Shown: piece after piece, positions 1 to 9,532 of the stretch
How the letters are laid out: the number at the start of each line of letters is the position of its first letter
Position numbering within the stretch: the stretch's first letter is position 1
From: Paludibacteraceae bacterium
GTDB taxonomy: Bacteria > Bacteroidota > Bacteroidia > Bacteroidales > Paludibacteraceae
Length of the DNA stretch: 64,000 nucleotides
NCBI GenBank assembly: GCA_017546705.1
Contig: JAFYSB010000001.1
Coordinates: forward strand, 1 to 64,000
Direction of reading: 5' to 3'
Translations under genes and position numbers: made by a program
Notes under the pieces: generated by a model
Seen by the model: only the letters and a program-made list of their open reading frames with translations
Databases searched by the model: none
What the model was told of the DNA's origin: nothing

Positions 1-101
1 AAGAAATGCTGACCCAAAAATTTCTTGGCTCTTACTTGTTGCATTTTGCTGGTGATAGTCGTCCATAAATGGTTCTTTTTGGTTAATAATATTCGGCAAA
101 A

Positions 102-133
102 TTTGCATAGTCGCAAATTTTTGAGTACCTTTG
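102..133 (+). promoter_or_regulatory. Bacteroidota-type promoter for the GtrA-like gene
   Basis: TTTG at 102-105, a 20-nt spacer and TACCTTTG at 126-133 match the Bacteroidota primary sigma consensus (TTTG, about 20 nt, TAnnTTTG). The start codon lies about 50 nt downstream. Seen directly; activity is inferred. I see nothing else recognisable in positions 1-101. Confidence 0.75.
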
Positions 134-184
134 CACGCCGATTTGTTGATTTTCGGCTGCAAAATTACAAATTTTATTTCATAA

Positions 185-676
185 ATGCAAACATTCGCCC
201 AAATAATCACCAAAATTATAGATTTTTTCTATCGACCCTTTGGTCGTTATATCCCTCAACAGCTATTTCGTTATGCTGCTTGTGGTGGTGGTAATATGGT
301 GTTAGACTGGGTGTTGTACTTTTTGATGTATAACTTTGTTGTAGGTCATGAGTTGGTGTATATAACTTTGCCTTTTAACTTTGAACTCTGCCTTACACCT
401 CACATAATGACGCTGCTGATTGTGTTTCCAATCACCTTATTTACAGGCTTTTGGCTGAATAAATATGTGACTTTCACGCAGTCTTCACTCCGTGGATACA
501 AGCAACTTTGGCGATATATACTGATTGTGATAGTGAATTTACTGGTGAACTATTTTGGATTGAAGTTATTGGTGGAAGTGTGTGGTATCTATCCAACTCC
601 ATCCAAAATGATCATCACCATTATCACGGTTGCGATAAGCTTTTTTGGACAAAAATACTTTTCATTTAAGAAATAG
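185..676 (+). CDS. GtrA-like small membrane protein
   Basis: A 163-residue integral membrane protein with four hydrophobic segments (roughly residues 29-50, 75-100, 110-130 and 137-155). The pattern FWLNKYVTF near the middle and FGQKYFSFK at the C-terminus are typical of the GtrA/DPMS-like family. GtrA proteins are thought to help move polyprenyl-linked sugars across the inner membrane for cell-surface glycan modification; the substrate here is unknown. It stands alone with its own promoter and no glycosyltransferase partner beside it. The chosen ATG is followed by an amphipathic stretch (FFYRPFGRYIPQQLFRYAA) normal for this family. Family assignment is fairly sure; the function is only inherited from the family. 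Confidence 0.8.
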   Translation: MQTFAQIITKIIDFFYRPFGRYIPQQLFRYAACGGGNMVLDWVLYFLMYNFVVGHELVYITLPFNFELCLTPHIMTLLIVFPITLFTGFWLNKYVTFTQSSLRGYKQLWRYILIVIVNLLVNYFGLKLLVEVCGIYPTPSKMIITIITVAISFFGQKYFSFKK

Positions 677-805
677 TACAATATAAAAATAGTCGTTTTA
701 AGACATTTTTAATAAATTTCCTTTAAACATAGAAAAGGTAGAATTGCTTAAAATGTGTATTTTCTTCGTTTTAAGCGCACTTCTCATATTTTTAATATAG
801 AGGTA

Positions 806-836
806 TTGTGTATGTTAAAAAAAAAGTGTAACTTTG
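806..836 (+). promoter_or_regulatory. Promoter of the gyrB operon
   Basis: TTG at 806-808, a 20-nt spacer and TAACTTTG at 829-836. It leaves a leader of about 60 nt before the gyrB ATG at 904. The 150 nt upstream (677-805) is AT-rich and shows no gene. Confidence 0.8.
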
Positions 837-849
837 CAGTCGCTATTGT

Positions 850-879
850 GTGCGCGCGTGCGCACGTTTCGATAACGTG
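850..879 (+). promoter_or_regulatory. Two overlapping hairpins in the gyrB 5' leader
   Basis: Stem 1 is GTGCGC (850-855) with GCGCAC (860-865) around loop GCGT. Stem 2 is CACGTT (863-868) with AACGTG (874-879) around loop TCGAT. They share CAC at 863-865, so only one can form fully at a time. The segment is strikingly GC-rich against an AT-rich surrounding. A role in controlling gyrB expression is inferred, not shown. Confidence 0.5.
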
Positions 880-891
880 GAAAAATAATAA

Positions 892-2895
<2,004 letters not shown>

Positions 2896-2899
2896 TTTT

Positions 2900-2927
2900 G
2901 TTTAGTGTTTAGAGTTTAGTGTTTAGA
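2900..2927 (+). repeat. Heptamer array (4 x GTTTAGW) at the gyrB-LOG junction
   Basis: Four perfect-period 7-mers, GTTTAGT, GTTTAGA, GTTTAGT, GTTTAGA, fill almost the whole space between the gyrB stop codon and the next ATG at 2929. Same family as the arrays at 15813, 41171, 41464 and 42987. Confidence 0.85.
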
Positions 2928-2928
2928 G

Positions 2929-3477
2929 ATGAAGGTAGCCGTATATTGTAGCGCAAAAGATAGAATACCTGAGGAGTATTTGGCTCTCGGTGATGTACTG
3001 GGTAAGTGGATCGCCAAGGCTGGACACACCTTAGTATATGGCGGTGCTACAGGCGGACTGATGACCCGTGTGAGCAATGCGGCTAAAGCGTGTGGAGGCA
3101 CAGTGGAAGGCGTGATACCACAGCGTATCATCCAAGCTAAGCGTATGGCAGATAATTGCGATACGCTCTATGTGGTGAACAATATGTGCGAACGCAAGCA
3201 ACAGATGAAGGAACTAGCCGATTGTTTCGTTTGTTTGCCTGGCAGCTACGGTACGCTGGATGAGATGATGGATGTGGTGGCAAGTGGTACAGTGGATGAA
3301 CATCGCAAACCCTGCTTCATACTGAATTATCAAGGCTTTTACGAAGGTTTGAAACTACAAGTAGCGCATATGCGCAAATTATCTTTCCTGCCTCAAGAGG
3401 AGCAATATGCACCACGATTTGTGGATACAATAGAAGAACTAATAAAGATGTTAGATCGCTGCGCTGTTGGATGTTAG
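2929..3477 (+). CDS. LOG-family protein (TIGR00730-type), putative nucleotide phosphoribohydrolase
   Basis: A 182-residue Rossmann-like protein of the LOG family. Characterised members hydrolyse cytokinin riboside monophosphates or, more generally, nucleoside 5'-monophosphates to base and ribose 5-phosphate. It opens with VAVYCSAKD and continues with VYGGATGGLM around residues 38-47, the phosphate-binding turn. The family signature PGGxGTxxE appears as PGSYGTLDE (about 103-111), with Ser in place of the second Gly; the catalytic Glu is kept. It starts 33 nt after gyrB across the heptamer array. The last codons are encoded by the first copy of a 21-bp direct repeat. A paralogue with a different variant signature is at 45005. 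True substrate unknown. Confidence 0.85.
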   Translation: MKVAVYCSAKDRIPEEYLALGDVLGKWIAKAGHTLVYGGATGGLMTRVSNAAKACGGTVEGVIPQRIIQAKRMADNCDTLYVVNNMCERKQQMKELADCFVCLPGSYGTLDEMMDVVASGTVDEHRKPCFILNYQGFYEGLKLQVAHMRKLSFLPQEEQYAPRFVDTIEELIKMLDRCAVGC

Positions 3478-3490
3478 ATCGCTGCGCTGT
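3447..3490 (+). repeat. 21-bp direct repeat at the 3' end of the LOG gene
   Basis: Two identical 21-bp copies (3447-3467 and 3470-3490), period 23, containing ATCGCTGCGCTG. The first copy encodes the C-terminal residues and the second begins just before the stop codon and runs into the intergenic space. It looks like a recent local duplication. Confidence 0.85.
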
Positions 3491-3509
3491 GAGATAAAAA
3501 TCAACGAAT

Positions 3510-4586
3510 ATGAAAAGTACAAAAGTATTTGAACAATGGTTGCAAGAACAAGCGCAAATCATTGTGCGTTATCGCCAAGTAGAGAAAAGCGATATTCTCG
3601 CAGAGTATAATGCATTGAAGAAAGTAGTGGAATCTACCGAGTTTCAAACAAAGAAAAAAGAACTCACAACCACTCAATATGTTGATACACAAGAGGCTAA
3701 AACGATGTCTGCATATAAGGGACTTAAGTGGAGTATATCGGTTATTCTCTACAATCTGTTAAAAAAAGAGGCGTGGAAAGAGAAAACTGATGTGGCTAAC
3801 TATTTGGCATTGGCAGAGCAGATTCAGACCCCTGAATTTCAACAAGCCAATGCGTTTTGGAAGAATCCAAAACGCTGGTTTACTACACCTGAAAGTCAAC
3901 AAGAAAAACGCTTAAATGAGTTAACAAAGCATGCTGATATTGTATTTTTCTTTGCGCATACAGAGAAAGAAGTAGCTGAATTAGAGAGTTACAAGACTGT
4001 TTGGACAGAAGAGTTTGAGACAGCGCGTTTGTCCGATGTATGGCAGACGGGTTTCCTCTATCCAAGCAAAGAGTTGAAAGCCAATCACTCGCACGTCAAT
4101 GAACTGCAGGCATACACACAGGGTAAAAATACTCAAGTGGCTAATCGCGTATTGACTATCCAAACCAAAAAGGAAAAGATGACAGCACCAGCTTGGCATC
4201 CAACCAAAGGTATGGTGATGCATCCATTTGCGTATACAAGTGACGTGTGGCATACTGCACAAGCTATTGCTCCTAAAGCAGGTGTGTTGCAAGCCAAAGT
4301 ACGCTGTACTGGCAAGGCAAAACAGGTGCTTTGTTTGACTGCTGCAACAGCAAAAAAATCATTAGCAATCTTGCCTGCTAACAGAGTAGAGAAGGAAGCT
4401 ATTTACACCCTTGTTTGGAACGAGAAAGAAGTAGTAAACTATGTGAATGATGTGGAGGTTGCTCGCGGTAAGAACACATTGACTGGCGAGAATCTACATC
4501 TGTTGGTTCGTAGTTATTTGCCTACTGGACAAAAGGGTACAGGCAAAATGGAAATAGATTGGATTCGTGTGTACACCAACGCTTAA
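3510..4586 (+). CDS. Degenerate GH16/concanavalin-like domain protein, probably non-catalytic
   Basis: A 358-residue protein with no signal peptide or membrane segment, so probably cytoplasmic. Residues 1-160 are charged and helical with no recognised domain. Residues from about 165 read like a glycoside hydrolase family 16 jelly roll: WTEEFETARLSDVWQTGF, then VNELQAYT, NRVLTIQT, and the terminal strand MEIDWIRVY that closes GH16 domains. The catalytic strand ExDxxE that should lie between is missing; the segment near SLAILPANR takes its place. I therefore infer a carbohydrate-binding or structural fold that has lost hydrolase activity. It sits 32 nt after the LOG gene and 31 nt before kdsA. 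Domain call moderate, function unknown. Confidence 0.55.
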   Translation: MKSTKVFEQWLQEQAQIIVRYRQVEKSDILAEYNALKKVVESTEFQTKKKELTTTQYVDTQEAKTMSAYKGLKWSISVILYNLLKKEAWKEKTDVANYLALAEQIQTPEFQQANAFWKNPKRWFTTPESQQEKRLNELTKHADIVFFFAHTEKEVAELESYKTVWTEEFETARLSDVWQTGFLYPSKELKANHSHVNELQAYTQGKNTQVANRVLTIQTKKEKMTAPAWHPTKGMVMHPFAYTSDVWHTAQAIAPKAGVLQAKVRCTGKAKQVLCLTAATAKKSLAILPANRVEKEAIYTLVWNEKEVVNYVNDVEVARGKNTLTGENLHLLVRSYLPTGQKGTGKMEIDWIRVYTNA

Positions 4587-4617
4587 AACATTTAGAACTT
4601 TTTAAACTCTAAAGATT

Positions 4618-5430
4618 ATGTTTCTCATCGCTGGGCCTTGTGCTATAGAGAGTCGTGATATCGTGATGCAAACAGCTGAAACGCTGCAGCAGATATGTGA
4701 GCGATTGGGTATTACGTTATATTTTAAGTCTTCATACGACAAAGCCAACCGCACGAGTTTATCGGAGCGCGGTGTGGGTATGGAGAAGGGATTGGAGATT
4801 TTGCAAGAAGTGAAATCTACTTTCGGTTTGCCTATCCTAACCGACGTACACGAGTCATGGCAATGTGCACCTGTGGCTGAGGTAGCGGACGTACTACAAA
4901 TACCTGCTTTCTTATCCCGTCAGACCGACTTGCTGGTGGCTGCGGCTAAGACAGGTAAGGTTGTCAATGTGAAGAAAGGGCAGTTTATGGCTCCATGGGA
5001 CATGCGTGGTGCGATAGCTAAAATAGAGGCCAATCATCCTCTTGCCTCATCACCTAATAGCCTTGTCACCTCCAAGAGCATCTGGCTCACCGAACGCGGT
5101 TCGAGCTTCGGCTATGGCAATCTGATTGTAGATATGACCTCGCTAGTGAAGATGCGCGACTACGGCTATCCAGTGGTGTTTGATGCTACACACTCGGTAC
5201 AACAACCTAGCAGTCAAGCAGGAGTGACGGGTGGCAACCGCGAGATGGTGCCTCATCTAATCCGTGCGGCGGCAGCAGTAGGTATAGATGGACTCTTCCT
5301 AGAGGTTCATCCTCAACCTGAGAAAGCCATCTCGGATGCGGCTAACCAAGTGCGACTGAACGATGTGGAAACAATACTCAAACAAACATTGGCAATTGAG
5401 CAGGTAATTGGTACAAAGTATAAAGGCTAG
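4618..5430 (+). CDS. kdsA: 3-deoxy-8-phosphooctulonate synthase (KDO-8-P synthase)
   Basis: Condenses arabinose 5-phosphate with phosphoenolpyruvate to give KDO 8-phosphate, the committed step to the KDO of the lipopolysaccharide inner core. The 270-residue TIM barrel starts directly with IAGPCAIES. It has YDKANRTS (PEP and phosphate binding), KKGQFMAPWDM, and DATHSVQQP near the C-terminal side of the barrel. Length is normal. It is followed by kdsD, whose product is its substrate, and then by a DAHP synthase of the same structural superfamily (PF00793). The start ATG is immediately before the conserved FLIAGPCA strand, so no alternative fits. Confidence 0.95.
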   Translation: MFLIAGPCAIESRDIVMQTAETLQQICERLGITLYFKSSYDKANRTSLSERGVGMEKGLEILQEVKSTFGLPILTDVHESWQCAPVAEVADVLQIPAFLSRQTDLLVAAAKTGKVVNVKKGQFMAPWDMRGAIAKIEANHPLASSPNSLVTSKSIWLTERGSSFGYGNLIVDMTSLVKMRDYGYPVVFDATHSVQQPSSQAGVTGGNREMVPHLIRAAAAVGIDGLFLEVHPQPEKAISDAANQVRLNDVETILKQTLAIEQVIGTKYKG

Positions 5431-5483
5431 GCAGTAAAATTGCATATTCCGCAGTTTTAAACTATAGACATTAAACAAAAAAT

Positions 5484-6434
5484 ATGTACGCAAACAGAGC
5501 AAAAGAGATATTCGATGAAGAGATTCGCGAGTTAGAAAAACTCAAGAATAGTATTGATGATAGTTTTGACGAAGTCATAGACGCACTCTACCATTGTCAG
5601 GGCAAGGTGGTAATGATGGGCATCGGAAAGACAGGTATTATCGCCCATAAGATGGCCGCTTCATTTGCCTCGACTGGCACACCTTCTATATTCGTAAATG
5701 CTGCTGAGGCAGTGCATGGAGATCTGGGTATGATCAATGCTAATGATATTGCAATATTGGTAAGCAATAGCGGATCCACCAACGAGATTTTGAATATCAT
5801 TGACCCTCTCCATCGATTGGGATGCAAGATTGTAGCTATGACAGGTAATATGGATTCGCCTTTGGTGAAGCGCGCAGATTATGCGTTATCTATTCATGTA
5901 GACGAAGAGGCATGTCCATTAGGTATAGCACCTACCACATCTACCACAGCCACATTATTGATGGGAGATGCGCTGATGGTGTGTCTGATGGAGATGCGTA
6001 GGTTCAAAGCTGAAGATTTCGCGCTATACCATCCCGGCGGAGCCCTAGGCAGAAAATTGTTAGGACGCGTCAAGAATGTGATGACCACCGAAGTACCTCG
6101 CGTGCAAACCAACACCATTTTCCGCGACATTGTTCGTGAAATAACAGATAAGCATCTCGGTATGACTATGGTCTATGACAAGAAATGTTGTGTGGGTGTT
6201 ATCACCGATGGAGATGTGCGCCGAGCGATACTAAAATACAACGATGTGCAAATTACTGCTACCGACATCATGACGCCATCCTACAAGCATACAACGAAGG
6301 ATGCGCTATTGAGTGATGCGTTAGCTATTATGGACAAACATAATATCACGACCTTGGCAGTAACAGAAACAGCAGAAACAACCGATATTATCGGTATTAT
6401 TTCTATTCACCATATCATCGATTTTCAATCATAA
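5484..6434 (+). CDS. kdsD: D-arabinose-5-phosphate isomerase
   Basis: Interconverts ribulose 5-phosphate and arabinose 5-phosphate, supplying KdsA. The 316 residues hold an N-terminal SIS sugar-isomerase domain (about 30-180, with GIGKTGIIAHKMAASFASTGTPS and SNSGSTNE), followed by two CBS repeats (about 200-255 and 265-316). Order and length match the KpsF/GutQ/KdsD family. It begins 53 nt after kdsA and ends 3 nt before the DAHP synthase start, so co-translation is likely. In this context, LPS biosynthesis is a much better reading than capsule-specific KpsF or GutQ. Confidence 0.93.
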   Translation: MYANRAKEIFDEEIRELEKLKNSIDDSFDEVIDALYHCQGKVVMMGIGKTGIIAHKMAASFASTGTPSIFVNAAEAVHGDLGMINANDIAILVSNSGSTNEILNIIDPLHRLGCKIVAMTGNMDSPLVKRADYALSIHVDEEACPLGIAPTTSTTATLLMGDALMVCLMEMRRFKAEDFALYHPGGALGRKLLGRVKNVMTTEVPRVQTNTIFRDIVREITDKHLGMTMVYDKKCCVGVITDGDVRRAILKYNDVQITATDIMTPSYKHTTKDALLSDALAIMDKHNITTLAVTETAETTDIIGIISIHHIIDFQS

Positions 6435-6437
6435 AGC

Positions 6438-7436
6438 ATGATTATTCATTTACCTAAAAATATATCATACGCGTATGTGCAAGAATTGGCTGATCATGTG
6501 GGAGCACTGTGTTTGGAGAAAGCAGATCACTTTGTGCTAATCACTAACCACACCGTGAAGCAACTGCCTGCTACGCTCGAAAGTATGGCATTAGCCCATT
6601 GGACTTTCAACACCGATATGCAACTATCTTCACGCGAATACCATCCAGAGACCCATCGTATTGCAATTGGCGATACCTATATCGGAGGCGATGGAAGCAA
6701 CCAGCTGATGATTGCTGGTCCATGCGCCATTGAGAGCCGCGAGCAAATCGAGCAATCATGCCAAATGCTCATTCAACAGGGCATTCGCGTACTGCGTGCA
6801 GGTTGCTACAAACCACGCACTTCACCCTACACATTTCGCGGATTGGGCGAAGATGGATTGAAGCTCTTAGCCGAGATGCGCGAGAAATACGGACTACTGA
6901 TCGCTACCGAGATGCGCGATGCTACCCATGCCGATAAAGTGGTGGAGTATGCCGATATTGTGCAAGTAGGTGCTAAGGCTATGTATGACCACGGACTACT
7001 CACCGCAGCCGGACAATCAAGCAAACCTGTGATATTGAAGCGCGGCTTTGGTTCAACCTTGCAAGAATTGGTCAATTGTGCCGATTTTATCATGAGTTGC
7101 GGAAATGATCAAGTGATCCTTTGCGAGCGTGGTATTCGCAGTTTTGAGACTAATACACGTTTCACCTTGGACCTTTGTGGTGTGGCATGGCTCAAGCAGC
7201 ATTGCAACCTACCTGTCATCCTTGATCCGAGCCATGCGATGGGTTATGCGTATGGCATTGGCGATTTGGCACGCGCTTGTACCGCTATGGGTATTGATGG
7301 TCTGCTGATTGAGACGCACCCATGCCCTCAGTGTGCACAAAGCGACGCTCCACAACAACTCGACCATCAGCAATTCAGTGAGATGTACACATCGCTAAAA
7401 CCAATCGCTCACGCAGTAGGTAAAACTTTGGTATAA
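6438..7436 (+). CDS. aroF: 3-deoxy-7-phosphoheptulonate (DAHP) synthase, type I-beta
   Basis: First enzyme of the shikimate pathway: erythrose 4-phosphate plus phosphoenolpyruvate gives DAHP. Residues from about 90 hold the catalytic barrel with MIAGPCAIESREQ, GCYKPRTSPYTFRG (substrate phosphate binding), VGAKAM, LKRGFGST and ILDPSHAMG. The first 85 residues form a short N-terminal module in the position of the ferredoxin-like regulatory domain of type I-beta enzymes such as that of Thermotoga, so feedback control by an aromatic product is plausible but not shown. It lies 3 nt after kdsD. The pairing of two homologous barrel synthases around kdsD is notable. The symbol is generic for the family. 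Confidence 0.92.
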   Translation: MIIHLPKNISYAYVQELADHVGALCLEKADHFVLITNHTVKQLPATLESMALAHWTFNTDMQLSSREYHPETHRIAIGDTYIGGDGSNQLMIAGPCAIESREQIEQSCQMLIQQGIRVLRAGCYKPRTSPYTFRGLGEDGLKLLAEMREKYGLLIATEMRDATHADKVVEYADIVQVGAKAMYDHGLLTAAGQSSKPVILKRGFGSTLQELVNCADFIMSCGNDQVILCERGIRSFETNTRFTLDLCGVAWLKQHCNLPVILDPSHAMGYAYGIGDLARACTAMGIDGLLIETHPCPQCAQSDAPQQLDHQQFSEMYTSLKPIAHAVGKTLV

Positions 7437-7448
7437 ACAACTATCGAT

Positions 7449-9404
7449 ATGAAACAAGAAAAAATCCAACTCCCCGAGAACGCTTCTCGTCCTCTCAAAC
7501 CAGGAGAGCACTACGAGCCAATTCTCAAACCACAAAACTCTTACCCCGAGATCACCCCTTATAGCGTGATCATGGGTGTCATCATGGCTGTGATTTTCTC
7601 TGCCGCAGCTGCTTATCTAGGTCTGAAAGTAGGTCAAGTATTCGAAGCGGCCATTCCTATCGCTATCATTGCTGTAGGTCTCTCTTCTGCGATGAAGCGT
7701 AAGAATGCTCTTGGCGAGAATGTGATTATTCAATCTATCGGCGCTTCTTCGGGTGTGATTGTAGCGGGTGCTATCTTCACTCTCCCTGCGCTCTACATTT
7801 TGCAGGCCAAGTATCCTGAGATCACCGTCAACTTCATGCAAGTCTTCCTATCATCCTTGCTTGGTGGTTGTCTTGGTATCCTTTTCCTCATTCCTTTCCG
7901 CAAGTATTTCGTTCAGGAGAAACACGGCGAATATCCATTCCCTGAGGCTACGGCTACAACCCAAGTCCTCGTCTCTGGCGAAGGCGGTGGCAACCAAGCT
8001 AAACCCCTCATTTGGGCCGCTGGAATCGGAGGTTTGTACGATTTTGCTGTTTCCACTTTTGGCCTCTGGACCGAGCAACTTACTACCCGCATGATGGGTT
8101 GGGGAGAGGCCTTGGCGGCTAAGTTCAAACTCGTCTTCTCCATCAACACTTCTGCTGCGGTCCTAGGTCTCGGTTATATCATCGGCCTCAAGTACGCAGC
8201 CGTTATTTGCGCGGGCTCGTTCTTCGTATGGTGGGTACTCCTTCCTCTCCTCGGCAGCGTACCAGGCATGGAAGCTACTGACCCACAAAACCTCTTCCTC
8301 GACTATGGTCGCAATATCGGTATCGGCGCCATCGCTATGGCTGGTCTCATCGGTATTGTCAAGAGTTGGGGCGTGATCAAATCGGCTGTCGGTTTGGCTG
8401 GCAAAGAGCTCGGCGGCAAGGGCAAACAAGTCATCGAGGCATCGCTCCGCACGGAGAAAGATCTGAGCATGAAATTCATCGTCTTGGCTATTGCCGTGGC
8501 ATTGCTCGTGACCCTCGTGTTCTTCTGGCTCGGTGTCTTGGGCAATTTATGGCAAGCCTTGGTAGCTTTCCTTGTGGTAGCAGTCATCGCTTTCCTCTTC
8601 ACTACTGTGGCGGCTAACGCCATTGCTATCGTAGGTAGCAACCCTGTCAGCGGTATGACATTGATGACCCTTATCATCGCTTCTGTGATCTTCGTGGCAG
8701 TAGGCATGAAGGGCTCAAGCGGCATGGTCGGCGCCATGGTGATTGGTGGTGTCGTTTGTACCGCTTTGTCTATGGCGGGCGGTTTTATTACTGACCTCAA
8801 GATCGGTTACTGGATTGGTACCAGCCCATACAAACAAGAGACTTGGAAGTTCCTCGGCACTCTCGTGAGTGCCGCTACCGTAGGTGGTGTGATGATTATT
8901 CTGAATAAGACCTATGGTTTCGTAGGCGAGAACGCTCTCGTAGCTCCTCAGGCTAATGCGATGGCTGCGGTTATCGAACCATTGATGAGTGGTCAAGGTG
9001 CACCATGGATGCTCTATTTCGCAGGTGCTGCTTTGGCATTGATTCTCAACTTCATGGGTGTACCCGTGTTGGCATTTGCTTTGGGTATGTTCATCCCATT
9101 GAGCTTGAATACCCCATTGCTCGTGGGTGGTGCTATCTCATGGCTCGTTAGCCGCAAACGTGAGAAAGATGGCGAGAAAGCCGAGGAGTTGGCTCAAGCT
9201 CGCAACGAGAAGGGCACTTTGATTGCATCTGGCTTCATCGCAGGTGGAGCATTGATGGGTGTGGTAAGTGCTTTGATCAAGTTCTGCGGCGTAGAGTGCT
9301 ACTTGGGCGCTTGGGCTGCAAGCAACGGCGCTGCCCTCGTCGGCGTAGCAGCGTATGTGGCGCTGATTGTTTACTTCATTCTTGCTAGCAAGAAAACCAA
9401 ATAA
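7449..9404 (+). CDS. OPT-family oligopeptide transporter
   Basis: A 651-residue polytopic inner-membrane protein with about 14-16 hydrophobic segments, matching the bacterial branch of the OPT/YSL superfamily. It has the early motif ITPYSVIMGVIMAVIF, GLKVGQVFEAAIPIAI, the region GEYPFPEATATTQVLVSGEGG, and later repeats of hydrophobic helices. Members take up small peptides or metal chelates by proton symport; the substrate here is not predictable. It begins 12 nt after DAHP synthase and is the last gene before a strong terminator. The first two thirds use CTC/ATC codons and look richer in G+C than neighbouring genes, which could reflect expression selection or different ancestry. Confidence 0.88.
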   Translation: MKQEKIQLPENASRPLKPGEHYEPILKPQNSYPEITPYSVIMGVIMAVIFSAAAAYLGLKVGQVFEAAIPIAIIAVGLSSAMKRKNALGENVIIQSIGASSGVIVAGAIFTLPALYILQAKYPEITVNFMQVFLSSLLGGCLGILFLIPFRKYFVQEKHGEYPFPEATATTQVLVSGEGGGNQAKPLIWAAGIGGLYDFAVSTFGLWTEQLTTRMMGWGEALAAKFKLVFSINTSAAVLGLGYIIGLKYAAVICAGSFFVWWVLLPLLGSVPGMEATDPQNLFLDYGRNIGIGAIAMAGLIGIVKSWGVIKSAVGLAGKELGGKGKQVIEASLRTEKDLSMKFIVLAIAVALLVTLVFFWLGVLGNLWQALVAFLVVAVIAFLFTTVAANAIAIVGSNPVSGMTLMTLIIASVIFVAVGMKGSSGMVGAMVIGGVVCTALSMAGGFITDLKIGYWIGTSPYKQETWKFLGTLVSAATVGGVMIILNKTYGFVGENALVAPQANAMAAVIEPLMSGQGAPWMLYFAGAALALILNFMGVPVLAFALGMFIPLSLNTPLLVGGAISWLVSRKREKDGEKAEELAQARNEKGTLIASGFIAGGALMGVVSALIKFCGVECYLGAWAASNGAALVGVAAYVALIVYFILASKKTK

Positions 9405-9435
9405 GCGCTTTGCGCTATTAACTTTTCAACATTAA

Positions 9436-9466
9436 ACAGCCGCAGGGGAGACCTGCGGCTGTTTTT
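9436..9466 (+). terminator. Rho-independent terminator of the gyrB-OPT run
   Basis: A perfect 11-bp stem (ACAGCCGCAGG, 9436-9446; CCTGCGGCTGT, 9452-9462) with loop GGAGA and a run of T residues. It is placed 31 nt after the OPT stop codon, facing the convergent gldB gene. Confidence 0.93.
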
Positions 9467-9532
9467 GTATCCTTCTATATATTTCAAATAATAGATGATA
9501 AGGATTCTTATTATCTAATAAAATAAATTATA

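Noticed and set aside
7851..8800. Alternative-frame open reading frames in the OPT transporter gene
   Set aside because: They arise from its C-rich third positions and have no family resemblance.
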